Positions 25,169 through 32,395 of a DNA stretch of 64,000 bases are shown piece by piece (within the stretch, counting starts at the first letter, position 1; each line of letters opens with the position of its first letter). Source of the DNA: Olavius algarvensis Delta 4 endosymbiont (lineage in GTDB: Bacteria > Desulfobacterota > Desulfobacteria > Desulfobacterales > CAJINA01); assembly GCA_905176665.1 (NCBI GenBank), contig CAJINA010000072.1:40139-104138 (forward strand). The letters run 5' to 3'. The notes beneath the pieces were generated by a model. That model was not told the DNA's origin. It did not search any database and saw only the letters and a program-made list of their open reading frames with translations. A program made the translations under genes and the position numbers.

Positions 25169-25972
25169 ATGTCACTCCTATATGAAAAAAGAGACCATAT
25201 CGCCTATCTGACCCTGAATCGTCCCGAAGCACATAACGCGGTCGATCCGGAAACCGTACTGGAACTCGTAGCTGCCTGGGAAGATTACCGGGACGATGAG
25301 GATCTGCGCTGTATCATTCTTACCGGCACCGGTAACGAGTCTTTTTGTGCCGGGGCCGATCTGGCAAAACTGATTCCTCTTTTTACCGGCGCCCGCCAGC
25401 CGGAAACGGATGCAGATCGGAAAATTCAGGCGGACCCGGCAATTTCCATGCGGGCCTTTTTACGCGATTTCGACCTTTTCAAACCGGTGGTGGCGGCCGT
25501 CAACGGCAATGCCATTGCGGGTGGTTTTGAACTGCTTTATGCCGCCGACATTCGCGTAGCGTCTGAAAACGCCCGCTTTGGACTGCAGGAGGTGAAGTGG
25601 GCTATCTTTCCGGCCGGTGGGTCGACGGTGCGCCTGCCGAGGCAAATTCCGTACGCCCATGCCATGGAGATGTTATTGACCGGTGAACTGATAGATGCCG
25701 GTCAAGCTTTGCAGTGGGGCTTCGTCAATCGGGTTGTGCCGCAGGACCGACTGATGGAAGCAGCCCAGCAGTATGCCGAGATCATCGTTAAAAACGGCCC
25801 GCTGGCCATCCAGAATGTGAAAAGAGCTGTTCTGGAAACCATTGGGATGCCTTTGAAGGACGGATTGAATCGGGAAATGGAACTGGCCATACCGGTCTTT
25901 TTAAGCCGCGATGCCCAGGAAGGGCCCCGCGCGTTCAAGGAAAAGCGCACGCCGGTATTCAAAGGGGCGTGA
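25169..25972 (+). CDS. Enoyl-CoA hydratase/isomerase family protein
   Basis: This is a 267-residue crotonase. The oxyanion-hole motifs are SFCAGADLAKL and NGNAIAGGFELLYAADIR. Both catalytic glutamates of hydratases are in place (Glu in GGFE and Glu in LQEVKWAIFPAGGST). The C-terminus ends AFKEKRTPVFKGA. It should hydrate trans-2-enoyl-CoA in beta-oxidation. A 20-residue insertion after the first motif (IPLFTGARQPETDADRKIQA) is longer than usual. The ATG at 25169 follows ACGGGGGGAGCAGCC. It is divergent from the acyl-CoA ligase gene and shares the repeat-containing control region. Confidence 0.9.
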   Translation: MSLLYEKRDHIAYLTLNRPEAHNAVDPETVLELVAAWEDYRDDEDLRCIILTGTGNESFCAGADLAKLIPLFTGARQPETDADRKIQADPAISMRAFLRDFDLFKPVVAAVNGNAIAGGFELLYAADIRVASENARFGLQEVKWAIFPAGGSTVRLPRQIPYAHAMEMLLTGELIDAGQALQWGFVNRVVPQDRLMEAAQQYAEIIVKNGPLAIQNVKRAVLETIGMPLKDGLNREMELAIPVFLSRDAQEGPRAFKEKRTPVFKGA

Positions 25973-26157
25973 ACCGGTTCTCGAAGTGGCCTTGCCGTTG
26001 AATGCCTTTAACTGCCTGCCGATTGACGACCGCTGCCTGCCCGGGAAACCGCTCGGATTTGCAGGCGGTCCGTATCTGCGATATCGTTATATCTTCACGA
26101 AAATACCGCTAAATCTGATTCCTACCATTTATAGAAGACGGTATTTCAGGAGGAAAG

Positions 26158-26748
26158 ATGACACGCTTAAAATACTTGCTGCTGGTTATGCTGCTGCTTG
26201 TTTTATATGTGCCCGGGGTTGGGGCTGACATGTATCAGTGGGTGGACGAAAATGGTGTCCGCCACTTTTCCAATTTGCAGGCACCGGCTGGTACCCAGGT
26301 TGAATCCAGAACCGAATTAAAATCCAGCGGGGCAAAAGCACCGGGGCGCTCGGCCCGTGAGGCAGCAATCATCAAGGAGACCGACGCCGCCAACCAGCAG
26401 AGGGAAATAGACGCAGCCGCCGCCAAGGACCAAAAGGCCAAGCAGGCGGCAATCGACGCCAAAAAAGCCGAGCAGGAAGCCCTGGGTGAGAGCATCTCCA
26501 AAAAGCGCCGGTACATCAAGCGCCGGGGAAAGACTGACATTAACAAGCTAAAGCGCATAGACCAGCAATTGGAGGCCCTGCGCAAAGACCCCAACGCCGA
26601 CCCGGAAAAGATAAAGGCCCTGGAGGAGGAATACCAGGAGACCAAGGATAATTTTATCCGCAAAAGCGGCCGGGGCCGCAAAGGCACCAAAGAGGAGGTC
26701 AGGCGCTACCAAGAACTGGAGCAGGAGATCCAGGAAATCGAAAAATGA
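26158..26748 (+). CDS. DUF4124 exported coiled-coil protein (first of tandem pair)
   Basis: This is a 196-residue protein. A signal peptide (KYLLLVMLLLVLYVPGVGA) is followed by the DUF4124 motif DMYQWVDENGVRHFSN at residues 23-38. After that come an Ala/Gln/Lys-rich coiled coil, a very basic SKKRRYIKRRGKTDINKLKR segment (about residues 113-132), and another acidic coiled coil. Function is unknown; DUF4124 is a small periplasmic beta-rich motif found in many proteobacterial exported proteins. AGGAGGAAAG directly precedes the ATG. Its stop overlaps the start of the second paralogue (ATGA), so the two are translated together. Confidence 0.85.
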   Translation: MTRLKYLLLVMLLLVLYVPGVGADMYQWVDENGVRHFSNLQAPAGTQVESRTELKSSGAKAPGRSAREAAIIKETDAANQQREIDAAAAKDQKAKQAAIDAKKAEQEALGESISKKRRYIKRRGKTDINKLKRIDQQLEALRKDPNADPEKIKALEEEYQETKDNFIRKSGRGRKGTKEEVRRYQELEQEIQEIEK

Positions 26749-27335
26749 GAACCTGTTATATATTGCTTTTCGTTCTCGCCCTGCTCCTCACAGCGGTACC
26801 GGCGGGAGCAGAATTGCGTCAGTGGACTGACGAGCATGGCGTCAAGCACTTCTCGAATAAAAAGGAGCTTCCGGACGGGGTGTCGGTCGACCACTCCTAC
26901 GAAGAGAAGGACAGCACTGTAGAGACACCGGCCCGGCAACATAGGTCTGCCCCCACTGTTCGCCCCCAACCCAAACCATCCCAGTCCAAAACCAAAAAAC
27001 CTTGGATAGATAGAAAGAAGGTCCTGAAAGAAATCCAGGCGCTTGAGGCCCAAAAGGAGGCTGCCTTCGAAAGAATTTACACCAAGCGCAGATACGTCAA
27101 ACGCCGGGGCAAACAGGATATCGAACGGATTCGGCGCCTGGACGGGGAAATCAAGGCTTTGGAAAAATCCGGTTCGGCCGATCCAGCCACCCTTCAAAAT
27201 CTGAAAGATGATCGCGAAGACACCAAAGAGCGTGTTTTCAACGAGAACCTGAGAACCCGCAAAGGGGTGGGCGAGGACATTCGGGAGTACCGGCAGCTCG
27301 AAGAAGAGATAGACGTCTTGCGTAAAAAACTGTGA
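26745..27335 (+). CDS. DUF4124 exported coiled-coil protein (second of tandem pair)
   Basis: This is another 196-residue protein with the same layout as the gene before it: a signal peptide (CYILLFVLALLLTAVPAGA), the DUF4124 motif ELRQWTDEHGVKHFSN, a Pro/Gln linker instead of the Ala-rich coil, then TKRRYVKRRGKQDIERIRRL and a C-terminal coiled coil ending LEEEIDVLRKKL. Identity with the first copy is concentrated in the DUF4124 motif and the basic KRRYxKRRGKxDI box. The pair clearly arose by tandem duplication followed by divergence of the middle. The start codon overlaps the upstream stop by 4 bp. Function is unknown. Confidence 0.85.
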   Translation: MRTCYILLFVLALLLTAVPAGAELRQWTDEHGVKHFSNKKELPDGVSVDHSYEEKDSTVETPARQHRSAPTVRPQPKPSQSKTKKPWIDRKKVLKEIQALEAQKEAAFERIYTKRRYVKRRGKQDIERIRRLDGEIKALEKSGSADPATLQNLKDDREDTKERVFNENLRTRKGVGEDIREYRQLEEEIDVLRKKL

Positions 27336-27415
27336 AGCAATCCACGACCGCAGTAGTTCTAAAACATCTCAAAGACCCTGGCGAACACACCGACACTGCC
27401 TGATGGGACGGCACC

Positions 27416-28234
27416 ATGACCCAGATCCAGAATCGAAGCGTTTACATTACCGGCGGCTCCAGCGGGATCGGCCTGGCCGCGGCCCGTCACGTGGCCGCCC
27501 GAGGTGCCCACGTGGGGCTGTTTGCCCGCGACCCGGATAAACTGGCCGGCGCGGCAGAAACTGTCCGCAACGCCTGTGCCCAAGAGGACCAAACTGTATA
27601 TTCTAGCGCAATGGATGTCAGTGACCGGGACGATGTCCGGGCAAAGTGTGGCCAGGCAATGGCGGAGTTCGGGATCCCGGACATCCTGATAACCAGCGCC
27701 GGTATTCCCATGGCCGGTCGCTTCGAAAATACCGCTGCTGAACATTTCGACGCCGTGCTGCAAACCAATCTCTACGGCACCCGGCACGTCATTGCCGCTC
27801 TGCTGCCCGCGATGAAAGCGCGGGGGAGTGGGCATATCGTGCCGGTATCTTCCAGCGCCGGACTTTTCGGGGTGTACGGATACAGCGCCTACGGTGCCTC
27901 CAAATTTGCCCTGGTGGGGCTGGCCGAGTGTCTGCGCAGCGAGCTGCTCAACCACCATATCCGTGTCTCGGTGTTTTGTTCGCCGGAAGTGGACACCCCC
28001 CTCCTGGCAGCGGAAAAGGATGACCTGCCGCCGGTCACCCGGAAGCTCAAAAACCTGGGCGGTACCCTGAGTGTGGACTATGCGGCCGAGTACCCGGTGA
28101 AGGGCATTATCAAGAACCGATTCATGATCATCCCGGGTTTCCGGGCCAAAGTCTTTTATTGGCTCAAACGCCTGATGCCCCTGCCGGTGTTCTGGGGACT
28201 GCCCGATTTCATCGTCAAGAAAATGGATCGTTAA
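27416..28234 (+). CDS. SDR-family reductase resembling 3-ketodihydrosphingosine reductase
   Basis: This is a 272-residue short-chain dehydrogenase. Cofactor motif TGGSSGIG is at residues 13-20 with a downstream ARD suggesting NADP(H). The catalytic Ser and YxxxK are in SSSAGLFGVYGYSAYGASK. The segment EVDTPLLAAEKDDLP and the C-terminal hydrophobic stretch (FYWLKRLMPLPVFWGLPDFI) resemble 3-dehydrosphinganine reductases, which are membrane-associated. It probably reduces a long-chain ketone. A UbiA-like prenyltransferase gene starts 9 bp downstream, so the two may act on one lipid. The sphinganine assignment is tentative. Confidence 0.8.
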   Translation: MTQIQNRSVYITGGSSGIGLAAARHVAARGAHVGLFARDPDKLAGAAETVRNACAQEDQTVYSSAMDVSDRDDVRAKCGQAMAEFGIPDILITSAGIPMAGRFENTAAEHFDAVLQTNLYGTRHVIAALLPAMKARGSGHIVPVSSSAGLFGVYGYSAYGASKFALVGLAECLRSELLNHHIRVSVFCSPEVDTPLLAAEKDDLPPVTRKLKNLGGTLSVDYAAEYPVKGIIKNRFMIIPGFRAKVFYWLKRLMPLPVFWGLPDFIVKKMDR

Positions 28235-28243
28235 AGTGCTGCC

Positions 28244-29179
28244 ATGTCCACTATGAAACATATCCTTGGCCCGATGCGGGTTCCTTTCCTGACCCTGACA
28301 CCGGCCTGTGTCCTGCTGGGGGTCGGGACCGCGGTCTGGCAGGCGGGGCGGGTGAGCACCGCGGCGGCCCTGCTGGTGTTTGTGGGTGCCGTAGCCGCTC
28401 ACATCAGCGTCAATGCCTTTAACGAATACTTTGATTTCAAGTCCGGACTGGATTTGAAGACCGAACGCACGCCTTTCAGCGGGGGCAGCGGGACCCTGCC
28501 GGAAAACCCGGGTGTGGCCTGGACTACCCTGGTGACGGCCTGGGCGGCGTTTACCGTAACAGCGGTCATCGGTTTCATATTCATCCTGACCTGTGGGCGC
28601 GCCCTACTGCCGCTGGGCTTGGCCGGGTTGATCCTGGTCTTCGGCTATACCACCTGGTTTACCCGAGACCCCTTTATGTGTCTGATCGCGCCGGGGCTCG
28701 GCTTCGGCCCCTTGATGGTCATGGGGACGCATTTCGTGCTCACCGGGACTTACAGCACGGCGGCTTTTGTGGCTTCCCTGGTTCCGTTTTTCCTGGTAAG
28801 CGACCTGCTGCTGCTCAACCAGTTCCCGGATGTCGCGGCCGACCGGCAGATTGGCCGCAAACACCTGCCCATCGTCATAGGGCGTAAAAAGAGCAGTTAT
28901 GTGTATGGGGTGTTTTTATTGCTGGCCTACCTGGCGCTGGGAATCGGCGTGGCTGCCCACTGGCTGCCCGGTAAGGCCCTGCTTGGCATGGTGACGGTGG
29001 TGATTGCCGTCCCGGCGGTGATCGGGGTATATCGCTTCCACGACAACATTGAAAAGCTGTTGCCCTATATGGGGTTGAACGTAATTATCAACCTGATAAC
29101 GCCGCTATTGATTGCCGCGGGTTTACTTTTCGCTTATTGTGGAAGTTGTTGTGAACAACCTTATAAAGTCACAAAATGA
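28244..29179 (+). CDS. UbiA-family prenyltransferase (MenA-like)
   Basis: This is a 311-residue membrane protein with eight or nine hydrophobic helices. The first aspartate-rich motif is NAFNEYFDFKSGLD (residues 62-75, N-x4-D-x4-D-like) and the second is NQFPDVAADRQIGRKHLP; both coordinate Mg-prenyl diphosphate in this family. The FSGGSGTLP stretch resembles 1,4-dihydroxynaphthoate prenyltransferases. It would attach a prenyl chain to an aromatic or lipid acceptor in the inner membrane. It is paired with an SDR gene 9 bp upstream. A quinone role is possible, but no other menaquinone genes are nearby. Confidence 0.85.
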   Translation: MSTMKHILGPMRVPFLTLTPACVLLGVGTAVWQAGRVSTAAALLVFVGAVAAHISVNAFNEYFDFKSGLDLKTERTPFSGGSGTLPENPGVAWTTLVTAWAAFTVTAVIGFIFILTCGRALLPLGLAGLILVFGYTTWFTRDPFMCLIAPGLGFGPLMVMGTHFVLTGTYSTAAFVASLVPFFLVSDLLLLNQFPDVAADRQIGRKHLPIVIGRKKSSYVYGVFLLLAYLALGIGVAAHWLPGKALLGMVTVVIAVPAVIGVYRFHDNIEKLLPYMGLNVIINLITPLLIAAGLLFAYCGSCCEQPYKVTK

Positions 29180-29213
29180 AGTTGGCCAATTAAAATAGAG
29201 AAAGGTGAATAAC

Positions 29214-29630
29214 ATGTCCTTGCAAGAAAAAGAAAAACCAACCGAAGAACCGGATCCGGCCCTGGTTGGAGAGATCAACGAGAAGCTAAAGGATGGGATG
29301 CTGCCTTGCGCCGTGGCCCATGAAATTGCCAAAGACCTGCAGAGCGACCCCCTGAAGGTCGGCCAGGCTGCCGATGCCCTGGAGATATCCCTTTCCAAGT
29401 GTCAACTGGGATTGTTCGGCTATAAGCCCGACAAGAAAATCGTGAAGGCCGAGACCAATCCTCCTGCGGGCTTGCTGGCCGAGATCCAGGCAGCGGTTAA
29501 GGATGGGAAGGTGCCCTGCACTGTCCTCTGGGAGATTGCCGACCGGTTCAACGTCCCCCGGTTGAAAGCCAGCAATGCATGTGAAGGGCAGGGGATTAAG
29601 GTTAAGCCGTGTCAATTAGGGGCGTTTTAG
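29214..29630 (+). CDS. Small protein with two KDG..PC / C-QLG repeats
   Basis: This is a 138-residue protein made of two related ~50-residue halves. The first runs from LVGEINEKLKDGMLPCAVAH to SKCQLGLFGY and the second from LLAEIQAAVKDGKVPCTVLW to KPCQLGAF. Each half has an acidic helix, a PC followed by a helix-turn-helix-like stretch (HEIAKDLQSDPLKVGQAADAL), and a terminal CQLG. The paired Cys residues could bind metal or form disulfides. I do not recognise a named family, although similar CQLGLFG tails occur in anaerobes. The ATG at 29214 follows AAAGGTGA; a GTG at 29205 is in frame. It lies 34 bp after the UbiA gene. Confidence 0.7.
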   Translation: MSLQEKEKPTEEPDPALVGEINEKLKDGMLPCAVAHEIAKDLQSDPLKVGQAADALEISLSKCQLGLFGYKPDKKIVKAETNPPAGLLAEIQAAVKDGKVPCTVLWEIADRFNVPRLKASNACEGQGIKVKPCQLGAF

Positions 29631-29720
29631 TACTATCCTGCAGGTTCCGGTAGGGTTTCCATGTTAGATATTTTAAGCCGCTATCGGTATTTGGGATACC
29701 CTGAACAGGGATATAAAGAG

Positions 29721-29751
29721 GCGTGGATTATATCAGATAATCCACGTTTTT
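29721..29751 (+). terminator. Rho-independent terminator-like hairpin
   Basis: CGTGGATTAT, loop ATCAG, ATAATCCACG, followed by a T run. It lies about 90 bp after the CQLG protein gene and probably ends that operon. The 19-base inner sequence is identical to the hairpin at 63835-63867. Confidence 0.7.
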
Positions 29752-29899
29752 CAGCTTATCAATGTAGCCGAAGTCGAGTGGTCGTATTGTGCAGTTTCGA
29801 TGCCGGGTATGATGTTGAGCTTTGCCGGATATTTCACAAGGTTTTCAATGCTGGGATATCTGCGGGAGCCTAGCTCTTAAGTCAACTTTAATTCTATTC

Positions 29900-30673
29900 T
29901 TAAAAGCTTAAATACTTGTCATAAATCTCATCTAGTTTACCAGTATTCGATAGATGTTGAAGTGCGCCCCTAACTACTTCAATAGTTTCCAAAGGTGTGT
30001 CATTTGAAAACGCAGCGAAGTGATAATACTTAAAATATGTATTTGGAAGAATTCTTACATCTTTATCGAGATTATTCAGTTTGATTACATGCCTTAGCCC
30101 AAGATCATGATAGAAGGCAAAGCGGCCCCTTTTAGCTATAAGCATTTTGAGAAGCATTGCGGGAGATCTTGCCCTATCTTCAAAAAGAAACCCCTCCTCC
30201 TGAAGGAATTTGCTTGCCGCAGTACCACGGACTGTTAGCAATTTGCCGTTTCCATCAAGCTTGCGCAAGTCATCAAAGCTGGCACTTTCCACCGTATCGT
30301 CTATCCGTACCGCTATCACATAATTTAAAGGATACAGGGGAACTTCTACGAAGCTATATTTTTCTTTCCTTTTTGCCGTTTTTTTGAATCCAAAAAATAC
30401 ACCCAGTAATCCCTTTTCAAGATAGCTTTGCAATCTAATGAATGGAAGAAATTCATGATATCCTGTAAAATTTATCTGGGGCTCAATATCCTCAATTGCC
30501 TGCATGATCTCAACACAGACCCCAGCCATCTTATTATTTCCTAGTATAAAATATTTTGGGGCACTTTCTTGAGCTGCCGTTTTTAAATCAATTGCAGAAA
30601 TGGGAACGGGTCCTCCAAGGTAAATTAGAATAAAAATTCCTATTGCAGCTACTTTTTGGATATCAAGTCTCAT
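29900..30673 (-). CDS. Periplasmic solute-binding (SBP_bac_3-like) protein
   Basis: This is a 257-residue protein with a signal peptide (AAIGIFILIYLGGPVPISA). The mature part resembles type-3 amino-acid-binding folds: KYFILGNNKMAGVCVEIMQA at the start of lobe 1, FGFKKTAKRKEKYSFVEVPL, the hinge VRGTAASKFLQEEG and the C-terminal ALQHLSNTGKLDEIYDKYL. No ABC permease or ATPase genes are adjacent, so it may be an orphan binding protein or sensor partner. The ATG is at 30673; a TTG precedes it by one codon. The gene is visibly more AT-rich than its neighbours (many AAA, ATT and TTT codons), which suggests recent acquisition. Confidence 0.75.
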   Translation of the reverse strand: MRLDIQKVAAIGIFILIYLGGPVPISAIDLKTAAQESAPKYFILGNNKMAGVCVEIMQAIEDIEPQINFTGYHEFLPFIRLQSYLEKGLLGVFFGFKKTAKRKEKYSFVEVPLYPLNYVIAVRIDDTVESASFDDLRKLDGNGKLLTVRGTAASKFLQEEGFLFEDRARSPAMLLKMLIAKRGRFAFYHDLGLRHVIKLNNLDKDVRILPNTYFKYYHFAAFSNDTPLETIEVVRGALQHLSNTGKLDEIYDKYLSF

Positions 30674-31175
30674 CAATTGAAATCTCTGAATACTTACGCT
30701 ACCTTGACAATATTAAAAATTCGTTAAAACTGCATGCATGTTAAGGATATCTGAACCGAGCACTTATGCCAAGTCCTCACTATATTGCAGTTTCTCTGAA
30801 ATTCTGAGCACTCCAGTTGGTACTATTTGTTTCCATACCCACCTGACGACACCGGTCAGGGGTAAAGCCTGATAAACTGAGAGACCGGGATGCCAAAATG
30901 GTCATCCCGGCCTAAACACTATTTGCGATATCACCCCCTGATAACAAAACCAGGAATACCATCTGAATATGGTCGTAGTTATATCCTGCGACGCCCAGCT
31001 TTCCTCCAGGCCTTCAGTTCTGCGTGTCACTGGTATCGCGGTGAGGGGGACATCGCGCGACAGAACCCATGCCAATGCGCCTTGAGGTGCTGTGGATTCG
31101 AATGCGGCCGGTCAACTTCCCCGGTCCGCCAGCGACGCGACACCCGGTTGGCGTTCTTTGCCTCGCGGGGGCAAT
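30674..31175. other. 500-bp gene-free stretch between solute-binding and aldo/keto reductase genes
   Basis: No supported coding frame. The left third is AT-rich like the adjoining solute-binding gene; the right third is GC-rich. A hairpin GACCGGGATG...CATCCCGGCC lies at about 30882-30913 without a T run. The 14-mer GGTCGTAGTTATAT near 30971 recurs near 63895. Confidence 0.4.
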
Positions 31176-32237
31176 TCAGTTCTTGTAGAACTCGAGATCC
31201 GGGCCGGCGAAGGGGGCCATCGCATCGATGCGTTTCTGGCGTTCGGCCTGGTTCCAGTTCCATGTTTTGCGCGCAATGGCCGCATTTTGGGAAACCTGTT
31301 GGACGCTTTCCATACCACTGACAAGGGCGGTGATGGGCAGGGACCACACGAAGCCGAAGACATCCTCTACGGAAAGAACCGCCGGTATCGCCGGCTTGAC
31401 GGAGACTTCCGTGCGACGCCAACCTTTGTTCCCTCCGAAGAAACGTCCGTAGGCCAGCGTTTTCATGGCCAGCACACCGATGCCCGCCGCCACGCACTTG
31501 GGCACCACGTGGGTGACGAAGCTCTCGAAGTGGGGGTCGGCGGGGTTGACCGGCATCTGCGAGGCGGCCATCTTCACACCCCGCTTTTGGGACTCCTCCA
31601 GCATCTTGAGGTGGGCTTTGTAGGAACCATGGCCGGTGAAGCCGATGTGCCTGACCTTGCCCTTTTTCTGGGCCTCAAGAAAGGCGTCGAGCACACCATT
31701 TTGGACGCGCTCTTCCACATCATCCGGGGTTTGGAGGGCATGCACCTGCCACAGATCTACGTAGTCGGTCTTCATCCGGGAGAGGGAATTGTCGAGATCC
31801 TTCAGGGCATCCTTTCTGTTAATGGCCAAGGTTTTGGTCATGATAAAGGCAACATCCCTGTACTTGGGAGTGAGGAATTTTCCATACCGTTCCTCAGCTT
31901 TGCCACCACTGTACAGGGGAGCGTTGTCAAAGAAGCGCACCCCTTCCTCTAAGGCTTTTTCGATGATGGCCTGTGCGTCCTTTTCCGAGGCATTTCCCAC
32001 ATGGTCTCCGCCCACGCCCAGGTTGGTCACAACCGGCCCGGAAGCACCCAACTTGCGCAGGGGCAAGCGTTTGCCCAGCCGGTCGGAGCTAGTGGCGGTG
32101 GCAGCGGCAAGCGTTCCCTCGCCAGGGAAAAGGCTGGGCACCATCAGTCCGGCGGTGCAGCCCGCCAGCATGGCCATGAACTCCCTGCGTTTGAGTTCCG
32201 CATGCAGGTTGGCGGCATTTTTATGCGTATGTTTCAT
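31176..32237 (-). CDS. Aldo/keto reductase with Tat-type signal sequence
   Basis: This is a 353-residue protein. The N-terminus has a twin-Arg motif (KRREFMAMLAGCTAGLMVPS) at about residues 16-35, pointing to export by the Tat system. The barrel begins LPLRKLGASGPVVTNLGVGG. The AKR catalytic tetrad is visible as Asp and Tyr in FFDNAPLYSGGKAEE, Lys in MTKTLAIN and His in LWQVHAL. The C-terminal FGFVWSLPITALVSGMES matches the family. It lacks the C-terminal ferredoxin domain seen in some relatives. A folded, cofactor-loaded periplasmic AKR is uncommon. GGAGGATTTT precedes the ATG. The gene appears monocistronic. Confidence 0.88.
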   Translation of the reverse strand: MKHTHKNAANLHAELKRREFMAMLAGCTAGLMVPSLFPGEGTLAAATATSSDRLGKRLPLRKLGASGPVVTNLGVGGDHVGNASEKDAQAIIEKALEEGVRFFDNAPLYSGGKAEERYGKFLTPKYRDVAFIMTKTLAINRKDALKDLDNSLSRMKTDYVDLWQVHALQTPDDVEERVQNGVLDAFLEAQKKGKVRHIGFTGHGSYKAHLKMLEESQKRGVKMAASQMPVNPADPHFESFVTHVVPKCVAAGIGVLAMKTLAYGRFFGGNKGWRRTEVSVKPAIPAVLSVEDVFGFVWSLPITALVSGMESVQQVSQNAAIARKTWNWNQAERQKRIDAMAPFAGPDLEFYKN

Positions 32238-32395
32238 AAAATCCTCCGTTGCGCCCTAATCTCAATTTTGCGGATTACTGCTCGGCTTTGTTGCCCATTT
32301 CACTCGGCTCAAATAGATTTGAACTACATTGAGATATCACTGCAAAGATAGAACGCCTTTATGATGAATTTGTCTGGAAAGCGCACCGAGACCCG

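Noticed and set aside
30882..30913. GACCGGGATG...CATCCCGGCC hairpin as a terminator
   Set aside because: The stem is good but no T run follows on either strand and no gene ends nearby.
30971..30984. 14-mer GGTCGTAGTTATAT shared with position ~63895
   Set aside because: Flanks are unrelated and both lie in AT-rich gene-free DNA; a single short match is not enough to call a repeat family.
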